A stretch of DNA of 30,787 nucleotides from positions 1 to 30,787 of the forward strand of contig JAZDKP010000241.1 of the NCBI GenBank assembly GCA_043802925.1, read 5' to 3'. Made by a program: the position numbers and the translations under genes. Below, one piece after another: positions 1 to 6,076 of the stretch. Within the stretch, counting starts at the first letter, position 1. Every line of letters starts with the position of its first letter. This DNA comes from JAZDKP01 sp043802925 (lineage in GTDB: Bacteria; Fibrobacterota; OXYB2-FULL-49-7; JAEUSG01). Below the pieces are notes generated by a model. The model was not told the DNA's origin. It searched no databases and saw only the letters and a program-made list of their open reading frames with translations.

Positions 1-10
1 TACCTCCTTA
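1..10 (-). promoter_or_regulatory. Shine-Dalgarno of a gene starting just outside the left edge
   Basis: Read on the minus strand the first ten bases are TAAGGAGGTA, a full match to the anti-Shine-Dalgarno core. The start codon would lie a few bases beyond position 1, so a minus-strand gene probably begins immediately left of the window. Its 5' leader would be the sequence to the right of position 10, including the stem-loop at 24-47. The gene itself cannot be seen. Confidence 0.55.
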
Positions 11-23
11 AAGTGCATAGTTT

Positions 24-47
24 GTAGCCACGCCCGTCGTGGACTAC
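24..47 (-). promoter_or_regulatory. Leader stem-loop upstream of the off-window gene
   Basis: GTAG-CCACG (24-32) pairs with CGTGG-A-CTAC (38-47) around a 5-nt loop, leaving one bulged A at 43; a further TGC/GCA pairing can extend the base. It sits about 14 nt upstream of the Shine-Dalgarno at 1-10 on the minus strand, so it would fold in the 5' leader of the off-window gene. It could modulate translation or be a weak terminator. No riboswitch family was recognised. Confidence 0.35.
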
Positions 48-134
48 GCATTAACTACTCTTTTAAGAAAGGTAGCCTCTTTTATTTCAAAGACCAAGCC
101 TCCATTACCAACTGACCACCCACTAACATAGTAT

Positions 135-162
135 CTCTCTCTCGCAGAGAGAGGGGGGGGGG
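135..162. repeat. CTCTCTCGCAGAGAGAG-type palindromic repeat, copy 1
   Basis: A short hairpin (CTCTCT, loop CGC, AGAGAG) is followed by ten G residues. The same core recurs at 5951-5987 and, reverse-complemented, at 6034-6076, so this is a dispersed repeat family and not a chance palindrome. The G10 run is longer than in the other copies and is a likely slippage site. Confidence 0.7.
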
Positions 163-224
163 CTTGACATAACAACCTAAATACAATATTTAGAAGTTCC
201 CCAGCCAAACAAACCCCAAGGGCT

Positions 225-264
225 CAAAATCTTCTTGCCGCGCTTTGGCGGCGAGGAGATTTTG
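225..264. terminator. 17-bp stem hairpin, possible bidirectional terminator
   Basis: Left arm 225-241 pairs with right arm 248-264 over 17 positions; the only two mismatches are G-U compatible in the plus-strand RNA. The stem has A-rich and T-rich ends (CAAAATCT / AGATTTTG) and a GC-rich apex, as in bidirectional intrinsic terminators. It could end the minus-strand pyrR-ABC operon. The T run is only four bases and lies within the stem, so termination is an inference. Confidence 0.4.
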
Positions 265-320
265 CCATCAACCGCCTCCAACCAGCAGACAGCTTTACAT
301 AGTATCCCATAAAATCAAAA

Positions 321-338
321 GTCCGCCGACAGGCGGAC
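321..338. repeat. Short perfect palindrome
   Basis: GTCCGCC (321-327) and GGCGGAC (332-338) form a perfect 7-bp stem with a GACA loop. It is one member of the palindrome cluster at 1-532. Confidence 0.6.
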
Positions 339-362
339 CAATCCAAATCCGCCGTTGTTCGA

Positions 363-413
363 GCACCGTTCTCAGTACGGACGCACGGCGTGCGTCCGCA
401 CTGAGAACGGTGC
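363..413. repeat. 51-bp near-perfect palindrome
   Basis: Two 24-nt arms (363-386 and 390-413) are reverse complements with a single mismatch (A377 versus C399), separated by a 3-nt GGC loop. Flanking CCGCCG (349-354) and CGGCGG (419-424) can extend the structure. Arms this long cannot be accidental at this length. The structure could extrude as a cruciform or form a very stable RNA hairpin. No gene or transposase accompanies it. Confidence 0.8.
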
Positions 414-449
414 GAGTTCGGCGGGTTCTTAAAAGCCCCTTTTTCTTTC

Positions 450-485
450 CCCCATTTCTTTTTGGGGCGGCAAAAAGAAATGGGG
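450..485. repeat. Perfect 15-bp inverted repeat
   Basis: CCCCATTTCTTTTTG (450-464) and CAAAAAGAAATGGGG (471-485) are exact reverse complements with a 6-nt GGGCGG loop. No long T run follows on either strand, so it is not a textbook terminator. Confidence 0.75.
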
Positions 486-491
486 CGGGGT

Positions 492-508
492 CCGGGGCAG
501 TGCCCCGG
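492..508. repeat. GC-rich hairpin beside the ABC gene stop
   Basis: CCGGGGC (492-498), loop AGT, GCCCCGG (502-508). It is the first hairpin met by RNA polymerase after the stop codon at 533-535 on the minus strand. There is no downstream T tract, so it may stabilise a 3' end more than terminate transcription. Confidence 0.5.
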
Positions 509-532
509 TACAAAATTGTTTTTTTACCCGCT

Positions 533-2305
533 TCAACTGAATTGGATACGATAGAGCCGTTCGTAGAGCCCGCCCCGGCGCATGAGTTCATCGTGCGTCC
601 CGGTTTCCGCCACCCGGCCATGGTGGAGCACAACGATTTTAGACGCATGCCGTATGGTGGAAAGCCGGTGCGCCACAATGATACTGGTCCGGTTCTTTGT
701 GAGCTTGTCGATGGCTTCCTGGATGAGCCCCTCGGTCTGGGGGTCAATGTGGCTTGTGGCCTCGTCCAGGATGAGAATTTTGGGATCGTGCGCCAGCACG
801 CGCGCAAAGGACAGCAGCTGTTTCTGTCCCGTGGAAAGCCCGGCGCCCCGCTCATTCAATAACGCGTCATATCCCTTGGGAAGGTTTTCGATGAACCGGG
901 CCGCATTGATATGCCGCGCAACGCGGTCCACCCGCGCACGGGTGACCCCCGTCTGGCCCAGCGAAATATTCTGGTAGACGGTGTCCGTAAACACAAAAAT
1001 CTCCTGCGATACGGAACCGATGATACGGCCAAGGTCTTCGGACGCGTAATCGTTCAGAGGGATCCCGTCCACATCAATGGCGCCTGAACCGGGCAGATAA
1101 AACCGGTTGAGCAGGTTGACCACCGTGGTCTTGCCCGAACCCGTGGCGCCCACCAGGGCCACGGTCTCCCCCGGTTCCACGGTAAACGACACGTCCTGAA
1201 GCACGGGTTTGTCCGCGGTGTAGGCAAACGAGACGTTGCGGAATTCGACCTTCCCCATGGACACGGCAGGGCGGGCGGGGCGGACCGGTTCCGGTATGCT
1301 GTCGTGCGTCTCGAGAATTTTAAAAATGCGCTCGGAACTGGCCATGGCATTCTGCAAAATGTTGTACTTTTCCGCAAGGTCGCGGATGGGCTGAAAAAGA
1401 TCCTCCACATACTGGATGAATGCCACGAGCACGCCGATGGTGATGCCGCCGCCCGCGTACCGCACGCCGCCGTACCAGAGCGCCAGGGCCAAAGCCACGG
1501 TCCCCAGCAGTTCCATGATCGGATAAAAAACAGAGAAGGAGGTGACAATGTCCCTGTAGAGCCGGAGGTAGGCGCGGTTATGCGTGTCAAACCGCGCGGC
1601 ATCCGCCTTTTCCTGGTTGAACAGGTGGATCACCGGCATTCCCGTGATGCTCTCCTGCAGGTGCGAATTCATGTCCGCGGTCTTGGCGCGCACTTGGCGG
1701 AAGAGGGACCGGAGCCGGCCCTTGAAAACCCAGGAAACAACCGCCACCAGCGGCAGCACCGAGAGCGACACCAGGGTCAGCCGGATATTGAGGCTCAGCA
1801 TGAAGCCGATAATGAAGAGAAGCGTGAAGATGTCCCCGAACACGGTGATGAGCCCGGAGGAAAAAAGCTCGTTCAGCACGTCCGTATCGTTGACCGTGCG
1901 TGACATGAGGCGTCCCACCGGGTTTTTCCCGAAAAAGCGCATAGACAACGAGAGAATGTGGCTGAACAGCTTCATCCGGAGGTCGCGGATGATGCTCTGG
2001 CCGATGTAAGTGGTGAGGATGCTTTGAAAAAAGCCGGAAATAAAGGCGCCCAGTTTCAGGAGCAGAAAAACAAGCACCGGCACCCACAGCCCCCCAAAGT
2101 CACCGCGGGCGATGGGGCCGTCAATGGCCTGCTGCATGACGCGGGGGGTGGCGTTGCCCAGCAGCTTGGCGGCAAAGAGCAGAAAAAGCGCCAGAACGAC
2201 CCAACGCGTGTAGGGTTTGAGGAAGGCCAACAGCTTCCGGAACAATTCCCGGTCGAATGATTTGACGTCCGGATCGTCGTCCTGCGGTTTGCGGGATTCG
2301 GCCAT
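533..2305 (-). CDS. ABC exporter half-transporter, canonical ATPase subunit
   Basis: This 590-residue protein is a type IV (MsbA/MdlB-like) half-exporter: six membrane helices in residues 30-310, then a nucleotide-binding domain. Walker A is GATGSGK (386-392), the signature is LSTGQ (490-494, a departure from LSGGQ), Walker B is LILDE with catalytic Glu515, and the switch His is 546. Its start codon directly abuts the stop of the upstream ABC gene, and its Shine-Dalgarno (GAGGAGGAGG) lies inside that gene's end, so the two are made together, probably as a heterodimer. Intact Walker B plus altered signature complements the partner's defect. The substrate is unknown; a lipid, peptide or drug are all possible. 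Confidence 0.93.
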   Translation of the reverse strand: MAESRKPQDDDPDVKSFDRELFRKLLAFLKPYTRWVVLALFLLFAAKLLGNATPRVMQQAIDGPIARGDFGGLWVPVLVFLLLKLGAFISGFFQSILTTYIGQSIIRDLRMKLFSHILSLSMRFFGKNPVGRLMSRTVNDTDVLNELFSSGLITVFGDIFTLLFIIGFMLSLNIRLTLVSLSVLPLVAVVSWVFKGRLRSLFRQVRAKTADMNSHLQESITGMPVIHLFNQEKADAARFDTHNRAYLRLYRDIVTSFSVFYPIMELLGTVALALALWYGGVRYAGGGITIGVLVAFIQYVEDLFQPIRDLAEKYNILQNAMASSERIFKILETHDSIPEPVRPARPAVSMGKVEFRNVSFAYTADKPVLQDVSFTVEPGETVALVGATGSGKTTVVNLLNRFYLPGSGAIDVDGIPLNDYASEDLGRIIGSVSQEIFVFTDTVYQNISLGQTGVTRARVDRVARHINAARFIENLPKGYDALLNERGAGLSTGQKQLLSFARVLAHDPKILILDEATSHIDPQTEGLIQEAIDKLTKNRTSIIVAHRLSTIRHASKIVVLHHGRVAETGTHDELMRRGGLYERLYRIQFS

Positions 2306-4045
2306 TTACGCCTCCTCCTCGGTCAACCGCTGCTTTTCGTAGAGCCGGACGTACAGCCCGTTCCGCTGCATGAGTTCCGCATGCGTCCCTTCCTCCCTGA
2401 TTTCGCCTTCATCCATCACGTAGATATAGTCCGCGTTACGCACCACGCTGATGCGGTGCGAAACAATCAGGATGGTCCGCCCGCGGAAAAAGGTCTCAAA
2501 CTCCTTTAGAATTTCGGCCTCCGTGAGCGCATCCACGGCCGAAAGACAGTCGTCGAGCAGAATGAGCCCGGGCCGGCGAATCACGGCGCGCGCAATGGCC
2601 ACCCGCTGTTTCTGGCCCCCGGAAAGGTTGATGCCCCGCTCCCCAAGCATCTGGTCAAGGCCCCCTGGAATCTGGGCCAGGTCTTTGCCAAACCGTGAAA
2701 TTTCGAGCGCTTTTTCAAGCGCCGCAGGGTCCGCTTCCCAGCCGAACAGAATGTTGTTCCGGACCGTATCCGAAAAAAGGATGGTCTCCTGTGGCACCAC
2801 GGCCAAGCCCTGCCGCAGCCCTTTCAGGTCGTATTCCATGATGTCCCGGCCGTTCAGAAGCACCGTGCCCGCGGGCGGTTCAAAGGTCCGCGTAAGAAGG
2901 TTCACCAGCGTGGTTTTGCCGGAACCCACGGTCCCGGCCAGGGCCACGACCCGGCCCTCCCTGATTTCAAGTGACACGTTTTTAAGCGAAGGCCGCGCGG
3001 CCGCGGGATACGTATAGGTCAGGCGCGTGACACGGATGTCGCCCGGCGTAAAGGGGGCGTTTCCGCCCTGCTCCTCCTCCACCGGCTGGGCCAGGAAGTT
3101 GCGGATGCGGCGGAGCGAGGCGGTGCCGCGCTGAATCATGTTGGCCACCCAGCCCAGGGCAATGAGCGGCCAGGCCAGCATGAGCACGAACAGGTTGAGC
3201 GCCACGAGGTTGCCGATGGTGAGGTCCCCTCGCATGACCGCATGGCCGCCGAAATAAAGGATGGCCAGCGTGGATAGGGAGGCCACAAAACCGAACAGCG
3301 GCCAGATAAAACCCGACATCCGTGCCAGCGACATGTGGGTCGTGTAGTATTTGTTGTTGGCGTCAAGAAAAAGCCCGGCCCGCCACGCTTCACGGCGGTA
3401 GGCCTTCACCTCCGCGATGCCGGCGTAACTTTCCTGCACCACGCTGTTGATGTCCGCCAGCCGCTCCTGCGCAACCCCATAAAGCGCGCCCATCCGCCGC
3501 AGCAGCGACAGCGACAGCACGGGCAACAGGAGCACGGGCGCAAGTGCGATGAGTGTGTAGGGAACGCTGACGCGGAACATGAGGAACAGGATGACCACGA
3601 TATGGAAGAACGTGCGCAGGGTGTGCAAAATGCCGGCGCCAATCATTTCACGGACCTGGCCGAGGTCGTTGGAGGCGCGCGACATGATGTCACCGGTGCG
3701 GTTTTTGAGGTAAAAGGAGGCGGGCTGCGTGTGGAGATAGTCCAGAAAGTCTTTGCGCACATGGTATTCCATGTCCCGCGAAGCGCCCGTGATGGCCTGC
3801 CGCTGCCAGTACAGGAGCAGCGCCGCGCCGAGTGTCACGGCCAGAATGACAAGGATGGAATGGAGGACAAGGTCAGAGGTAAAGCGGCCGGCCCGGAGTT
3901 CGTCCACCAGGCGCTCCACCACCTTCACTGGCCAGGCGGAAAAGACCACGGACACAAAAACCGCGGCCACGGCCGTTGCCAGCCTTAGAGTATAAGGCCG
4001 CAGGTAATGAAAGAGAAAGGCGCGATCGCTGGAAAGAGGGTTCAC
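2306..4045 (-). CDS. ABC exporter half-transporter, degenerate-site subunit
   Basis: This 579-residue half-exporter has membrane helices over roughly residues 18-300 and an ATPase domain with Walker A GTVGSGK (371-377), a canonical LSGGQ (474-478), Walker B LILLDD and switch His530. The catalytic glutamate after Walker B is Asp499. In heterodimeric exporters such as TM287/288 this substitution marks the subunit that forms the non-hydrolytic site. The start is GTG at 4045, overlapping the pyrR stop by four bases (GTGA), so translation is likely coupled to pyrR. It pairs with the gene at 533-2305. Confidence 0.93.
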   Translation of the reverse strand: MNPLSSDRAFLFHYLRPYTLRLATAVAAVFVSVVFSAWPVKVVERLVDELRAGRFTSDLVLHSILVILAVTLGAALLLYWQRQAITGASRDMEYHVRKDFLDYLHTQPASFYLKNRTGDIMSRASNDLGQVREMIGAGILHTLRTFFHIVVILFLMFRVSVPYTLIALAPVLLLPVLSLSLLRRMGALYGVAQERLADINSVVQESYAGIAEVKAYRREAWRAGLFLDANNKYYTTHMSLARMSGFIWPLFGFVASLSTLAILYFGGHAVMRGDLTIGNLVALNLFVLMLAWPLIALGWVANMIQRGTASLRRIRNFLAQPVEEEQGGNAPFTPGDIRVTRLTYTYPAAARPSLKNVSLEIREGRVVALAGTVGSGKTTLVNLLTRTFEPPAGTVLLNGRDIMEYDLKGLRQGLAVVPQETILFSDTVRNNILFGWEADPAALEKALEISRFGKDLAQIPGGLDQMLGERGINLSGGQKQRVAIARAVIRRPGLILLDDCLSAVDALTEAEILKEFETFFRGRTILIVSHRISVVRNADYIYVMDEGEIREEGTHAELMQRNGLYVRLYEKQRLTEEEA

Positions 4046-4593
4046 ACGGCCTGCACGTCGACCAGCCAGACCCCTTCCTTCTGGTCCGTCTCGCGGAAGC
4101 GCACCGCGATTTCCTCGTTGGGCGACGTGGTGACGGCCTTGCCCGCGTAGTCGGCCTGAATGGGGAGTTCGCGGTGGCCGCGGTCGATGAGCACCGCGAG
4201 CTGGATGGTGCGGGCCCGGCCAAAGTCGTTCAGCGCGTCGAGCGCGGCGCGTGCCGTGCGGCCCGTGAAGAGCACGTCATCAACAAGCACCACATCCTTG
4301 TCTTGGATGGAAAAGGGAATGTCCGTGGCCTTGACCGAGGGCTGTTTGAGCCGCGAACGGAAATCATCGCGGTAGAAGGTGATATCAAGGCTGCCGGTCT
4401 GGGGCGCGGCCTTTTCGATGGTTTTGATGCTCTCCGCAAGCCGCTTGGCCACCACCACGCCGCGGGTCAGCATGCCCACCAGCACGAGGTTTTCGGCGCC
4501 CTTGTTACGCTCAAGGATTTCGTGGGCCATGCGGTCGATGATGCGGCGGATCCCCTTTTCATCGAGCATCTGGTGTTTATCCTGTGTTTTCAT
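4042..4593 (-). CDS. pyrR: PyrR-type bifunctional regulator/uracil phosphoribosyltransferase
   Basis: This 183-residue type I phosphoribosyltransferase has the PRPP-binding signature VVLVDDVLFTGRTARAAL (101-118), the LVLVGMLTRG loop region near residues 36-45 and PyrR-like length. PyrR family members bind pyr mRNA leaders in response to UMP/UTP and often have uracil phosphoribosyltransferase activity. AGGAG lies 10 nt before the ATG. No pyrimidine gene is adjacent; it sits instead upstream of an ABC exporter pair with overlapping ends. I saw no PyrR-binding anti-antiterminator in the window, so an enzymatic or broader regulatory role is equally possible. Confidence 0.88.
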   Translation of the reverse strand: MKTQDKHQMLDEKGIRRIIDRMAHEILERNKGAENLVLVGMLTRGVVVAKRLAESIKTIEKAAPQTGSLDITFYRDDFRSRLKQPSVKATDIPFSIQDKDVVLVDDVLFTGRTARAALDALNDFGRARTIQLAVLIDRGHRELPIQADYAGKAVTTSPNEEIAVRFRETDQKEGVWLVDVQAV

Positions 4594-4622
4594 AAAGCCC
4601 TAGCTCCTTTCTTTGTTTCGCG

Positions 4623-5282
4623 TTAACGCCCTTTTGGGAGCGACACCTGCAGGGCCTTGAAGTCCGCGCCCACGGGCTCTGAAACAGCCGCGGCCTGGCC
4701 CAGGAGCAGCCGGTTTTCAGCCTGCGGCAGACTGTCGGCATAGCGGGCCTCGGCCCGGGCGGTACCGTTGACAAAAAGGGTTGCGGCGCCATTGTGCCAT
4801 TCGACCAGAAAACGGATGGGCAGGGCCAGTTCCTTATCCAACCGCCAGGTAACCGTGCCAATGCCCGCCTTAAGGTAAAGGCTGTCGTTTTTCATGTTCA
4901 TATACAGACTCAAGGCCGCGCCCTTCAGTAACGCGGGCATGCACAACGCGTTTTTGTCAGCCGTAATGGCAAAGAAAAGCTGTTCGTCGCCCACGGTCTG
5001 GTGAAAGCGCGCAAGGTCGAATTCAATACGGCCCGACGCAATGCCAACGGGCAGCGGATAGGCCACACCGTACCGGACCTTGTCCGCGGCGCAGACAAAC
5101 GGTTCCCCCTTGGGTTCGCCTTCGAGCGGGTCGTCCAGTACTTTGAACAACTGCGGCATGGCGGCCTTGGCCTCGGCGCGCAGGATCTCGGACTTTTTAA
5201 CCTGCTGCTTTTGGAACAGGAAGAGCAGTACCAGCACCGCGACCGCAATCAGGGGAAGGAGCAGTGGTTGTTTGCTGAACAT
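4623..5282 (-). CDS. Membrane-anchored protein of unknown function
   Basis: This 219-residue protein starts with one hydrophobic helix (residues 7-23) followed by a basic KQQVKK stretch and an extracytoplasmic domain. The domain, about residues 60-215, alternates short beta-like segments (RIEFDLARF, LFFAITADK, LSLYMNMKN, ATLFVNGTA). This pattern recalls concanavalin/LamG-like beta sandwiches, but I do not recognise the family. Two cysteines (about 64 and 113) might form a disulfide. GAGG precedes the ATG by 8 nt. It lies 19 nt after the PAP2 gene and 29 nt before pyrR, so it is probably co-transcribed with both. Confidence 0.75.
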   Translation of the reverse strand: MFSKQPLLLPLIAVAVLVLLFLFQKQQVKKSEILRAEAKAAMPQLFKVLDDPLEGEPKGEPFVCAADKVRYGVAYPLPVGIASGRIEFDLARFHQTVGDEQLFFAITADKNALCMPALLKGAALSLYMNMKNDSLYLKAGIGTVTWRLDKELALPIRFLVEWHNGAATLFVNGTARAEARYADSLPQAENRLLLGQAAAVSEPVGADFKALQVSLPKGR

Positions 5283-5301
5283 CCGGATACCTCTTTTTTA
5301 A

Positions 5302-5955
5302 TCAGAACCGCTTGGCCACACTGAACAACGGAAGCACCGGCGTATTTTGCCGGATATCGTACTCCGGGCCCGCGCGCCGGGCAACCCAGAGCCCGGTATA
5401 AGTTACGCCCGCGCCAAGGGCAAAACCGCAAAGTACGTCCGATGGGTAATGCGCTCCCTTGTAAATTCGCGCAAGGCCGTTGAGCGCGGCCAGGGTGAAA
5501 AAATACTTATCCCAGTGGGGGAATGCATACCCCAAAATAATGGCCCCGGACAGGGCGAGCGATGCGGATTGCGAGGGAAAAGAATACTTTTCGGATGGAA
5601 AAATGCGCGTCATAAGGCCGTGCGAATAATCCCCCTGCGCGCCCGGCACCGCGAACATGGGGCGTTCGCGCTCAACGAACAGCTTGACGAGCTGGTTAGA
5701 GGCCACCACCGCGGCCGTAATGCAAAGGCCTGTTCCCCCAAACCGCCGGGCCTCCTGGTCGCTGTCGTAATACCCCCATCCATAGGAATAAGTGAAAATG
5801 AGGGGCGGCAGGATGGATGCGTCAGAGATGACCACTGCTGCGCCGTTAAAGAATTTGCAGCGCGTGCCGTTAATGGCAAGGAATGCTGAACTGTCGAGGG
5901 AGTAAAACGAGGCGTGGGAGGGGATGAAGAAAAAGAGAAGGAAAAACAAACTCAC
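5302..5955 (-). CDS. PAP2-family phosphatase-like protein with altered motif 2
   Basis: Numbering from GTG at 5955 gives 217 residues: a hydrophobic signal or first helix (VSLFFLLFFFIPSHA), then a PAP2 domain. Motif 1 is K91-x6-R98P99 and motif 3 is R163-x5-H169-x3-D173, both intact. Motif 2, normally PSGH, reads PSQS (127-130), losing the general-acid His. The family removes phosphate from lipid phosphates or undecaprenyl diphosphate at the membrane; activity here is uncertain. The frame stays open upstream to ATG 6012 and to 6219, but that extension is translated repeat DNA (5951-6076). GTG 5955 is preceded by purine-rich AGGGGG/AAAGGGG. The true start is unsure. Confidence 0.75.
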   Translation of the reverse strand: MSLFFLLFFFIPSHASFYSLDSSAFLAINGTRCKFFNGAAVVISDASILPPLIFTYSYGWGYYDSDQEARRFGGTGLCITAAVVASNQLVKLFVERERPMFAVPGAQGDYSHGLMTRIFPSEKYSFPSQSASLALSGAIILGYAFPHWDKYFFTLAALNGLARIYKGAHYPSDVLCGFALGAGVTYTGLWVARRAGPEYDIRQNTPVLPLFSVAKRF

Positions 5956-5987
5956 CCCCTTTCCCCCTCTCTCGCAGAGAGAGGGGG
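5951..5987. repeat. Palindromic repeat, copy 2 (left arm of an inverted pair)
   Basis: CTCACCCCCTTTCCCCC, then CTCTCT-CGC-AGAGAG, then GGGGG. It is itself a hairpin and is also the reverse complement of the copy at 6034-6076, apart from longer G/C runs there. It overlaps the presumed start of the PAP2 gene. Confidence 0.8.
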
Positions 5988-6033
5988 CCGGGTGGCTCAA
6001 AAAGTGGCGCATTAAGAATTGCGTTGGATGATG

Positions 6034-6076
6034 CCCCCCCTCTCTCTGCGAGAGAGGGGGGGAAAGGGGGGGTGAG
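6034..6076. repeat. Palindromic repeat, copy 3 (right arm of an inverted pair)
   Basis: This is a reverse-complement copy of 5951-5987, with C7 and G7 runs in place of C5/G5. The pair, separated by 46 nt, forms a BIME-like structure of two hairpins inside a larger inverted repeat. It fills the gap right up to the stop codon (6077-6079) of the sigma-54 regulator. Confidence 0.8.

Larger units (their letters stand above)
1..532. other. Non-coding, palindrome-rich intergenic region
   Basis: This lies between the stop of the ABC-transporter gene (533, minus strand) and the predicted off-window minus-strand gene. I found no believable gene: the open frames here run through palindromes and have no family features. 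It contains at least six separate hairpin-forming palindromes (135-162, 225-264, 321-338, 363-413, 450-485, 492-508), a G10 run at 153-162 and a TTGACA at 164-169 followed 17 nt later by TATTTA on the plus strand, with no plus-strand gene downstream. Confidence 0.7.

Noticed and set aside
363..413. Integron attC site or phage attachment site
   Set aside because: The palindrome lacks the GTTRRRY/RYYYAAC core boxes, and there is no integrase or cassette-like gene nearby.
295..855. 186-codon minus-strand frame overlapping the ABC gene end and the palindrome cluster
   Set aside because: Its N-terminal part is the ABC ATPase region read out of frame and the rest is translated palindrome sequence.
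135..6076. CRISPR-like array from the recurrent CTCTCTCGCAGAGAGAG repeat
   Set aside because: Copies are few, irregularly spaced, variable in G/C run length and in both orientations; no cas genes are present.
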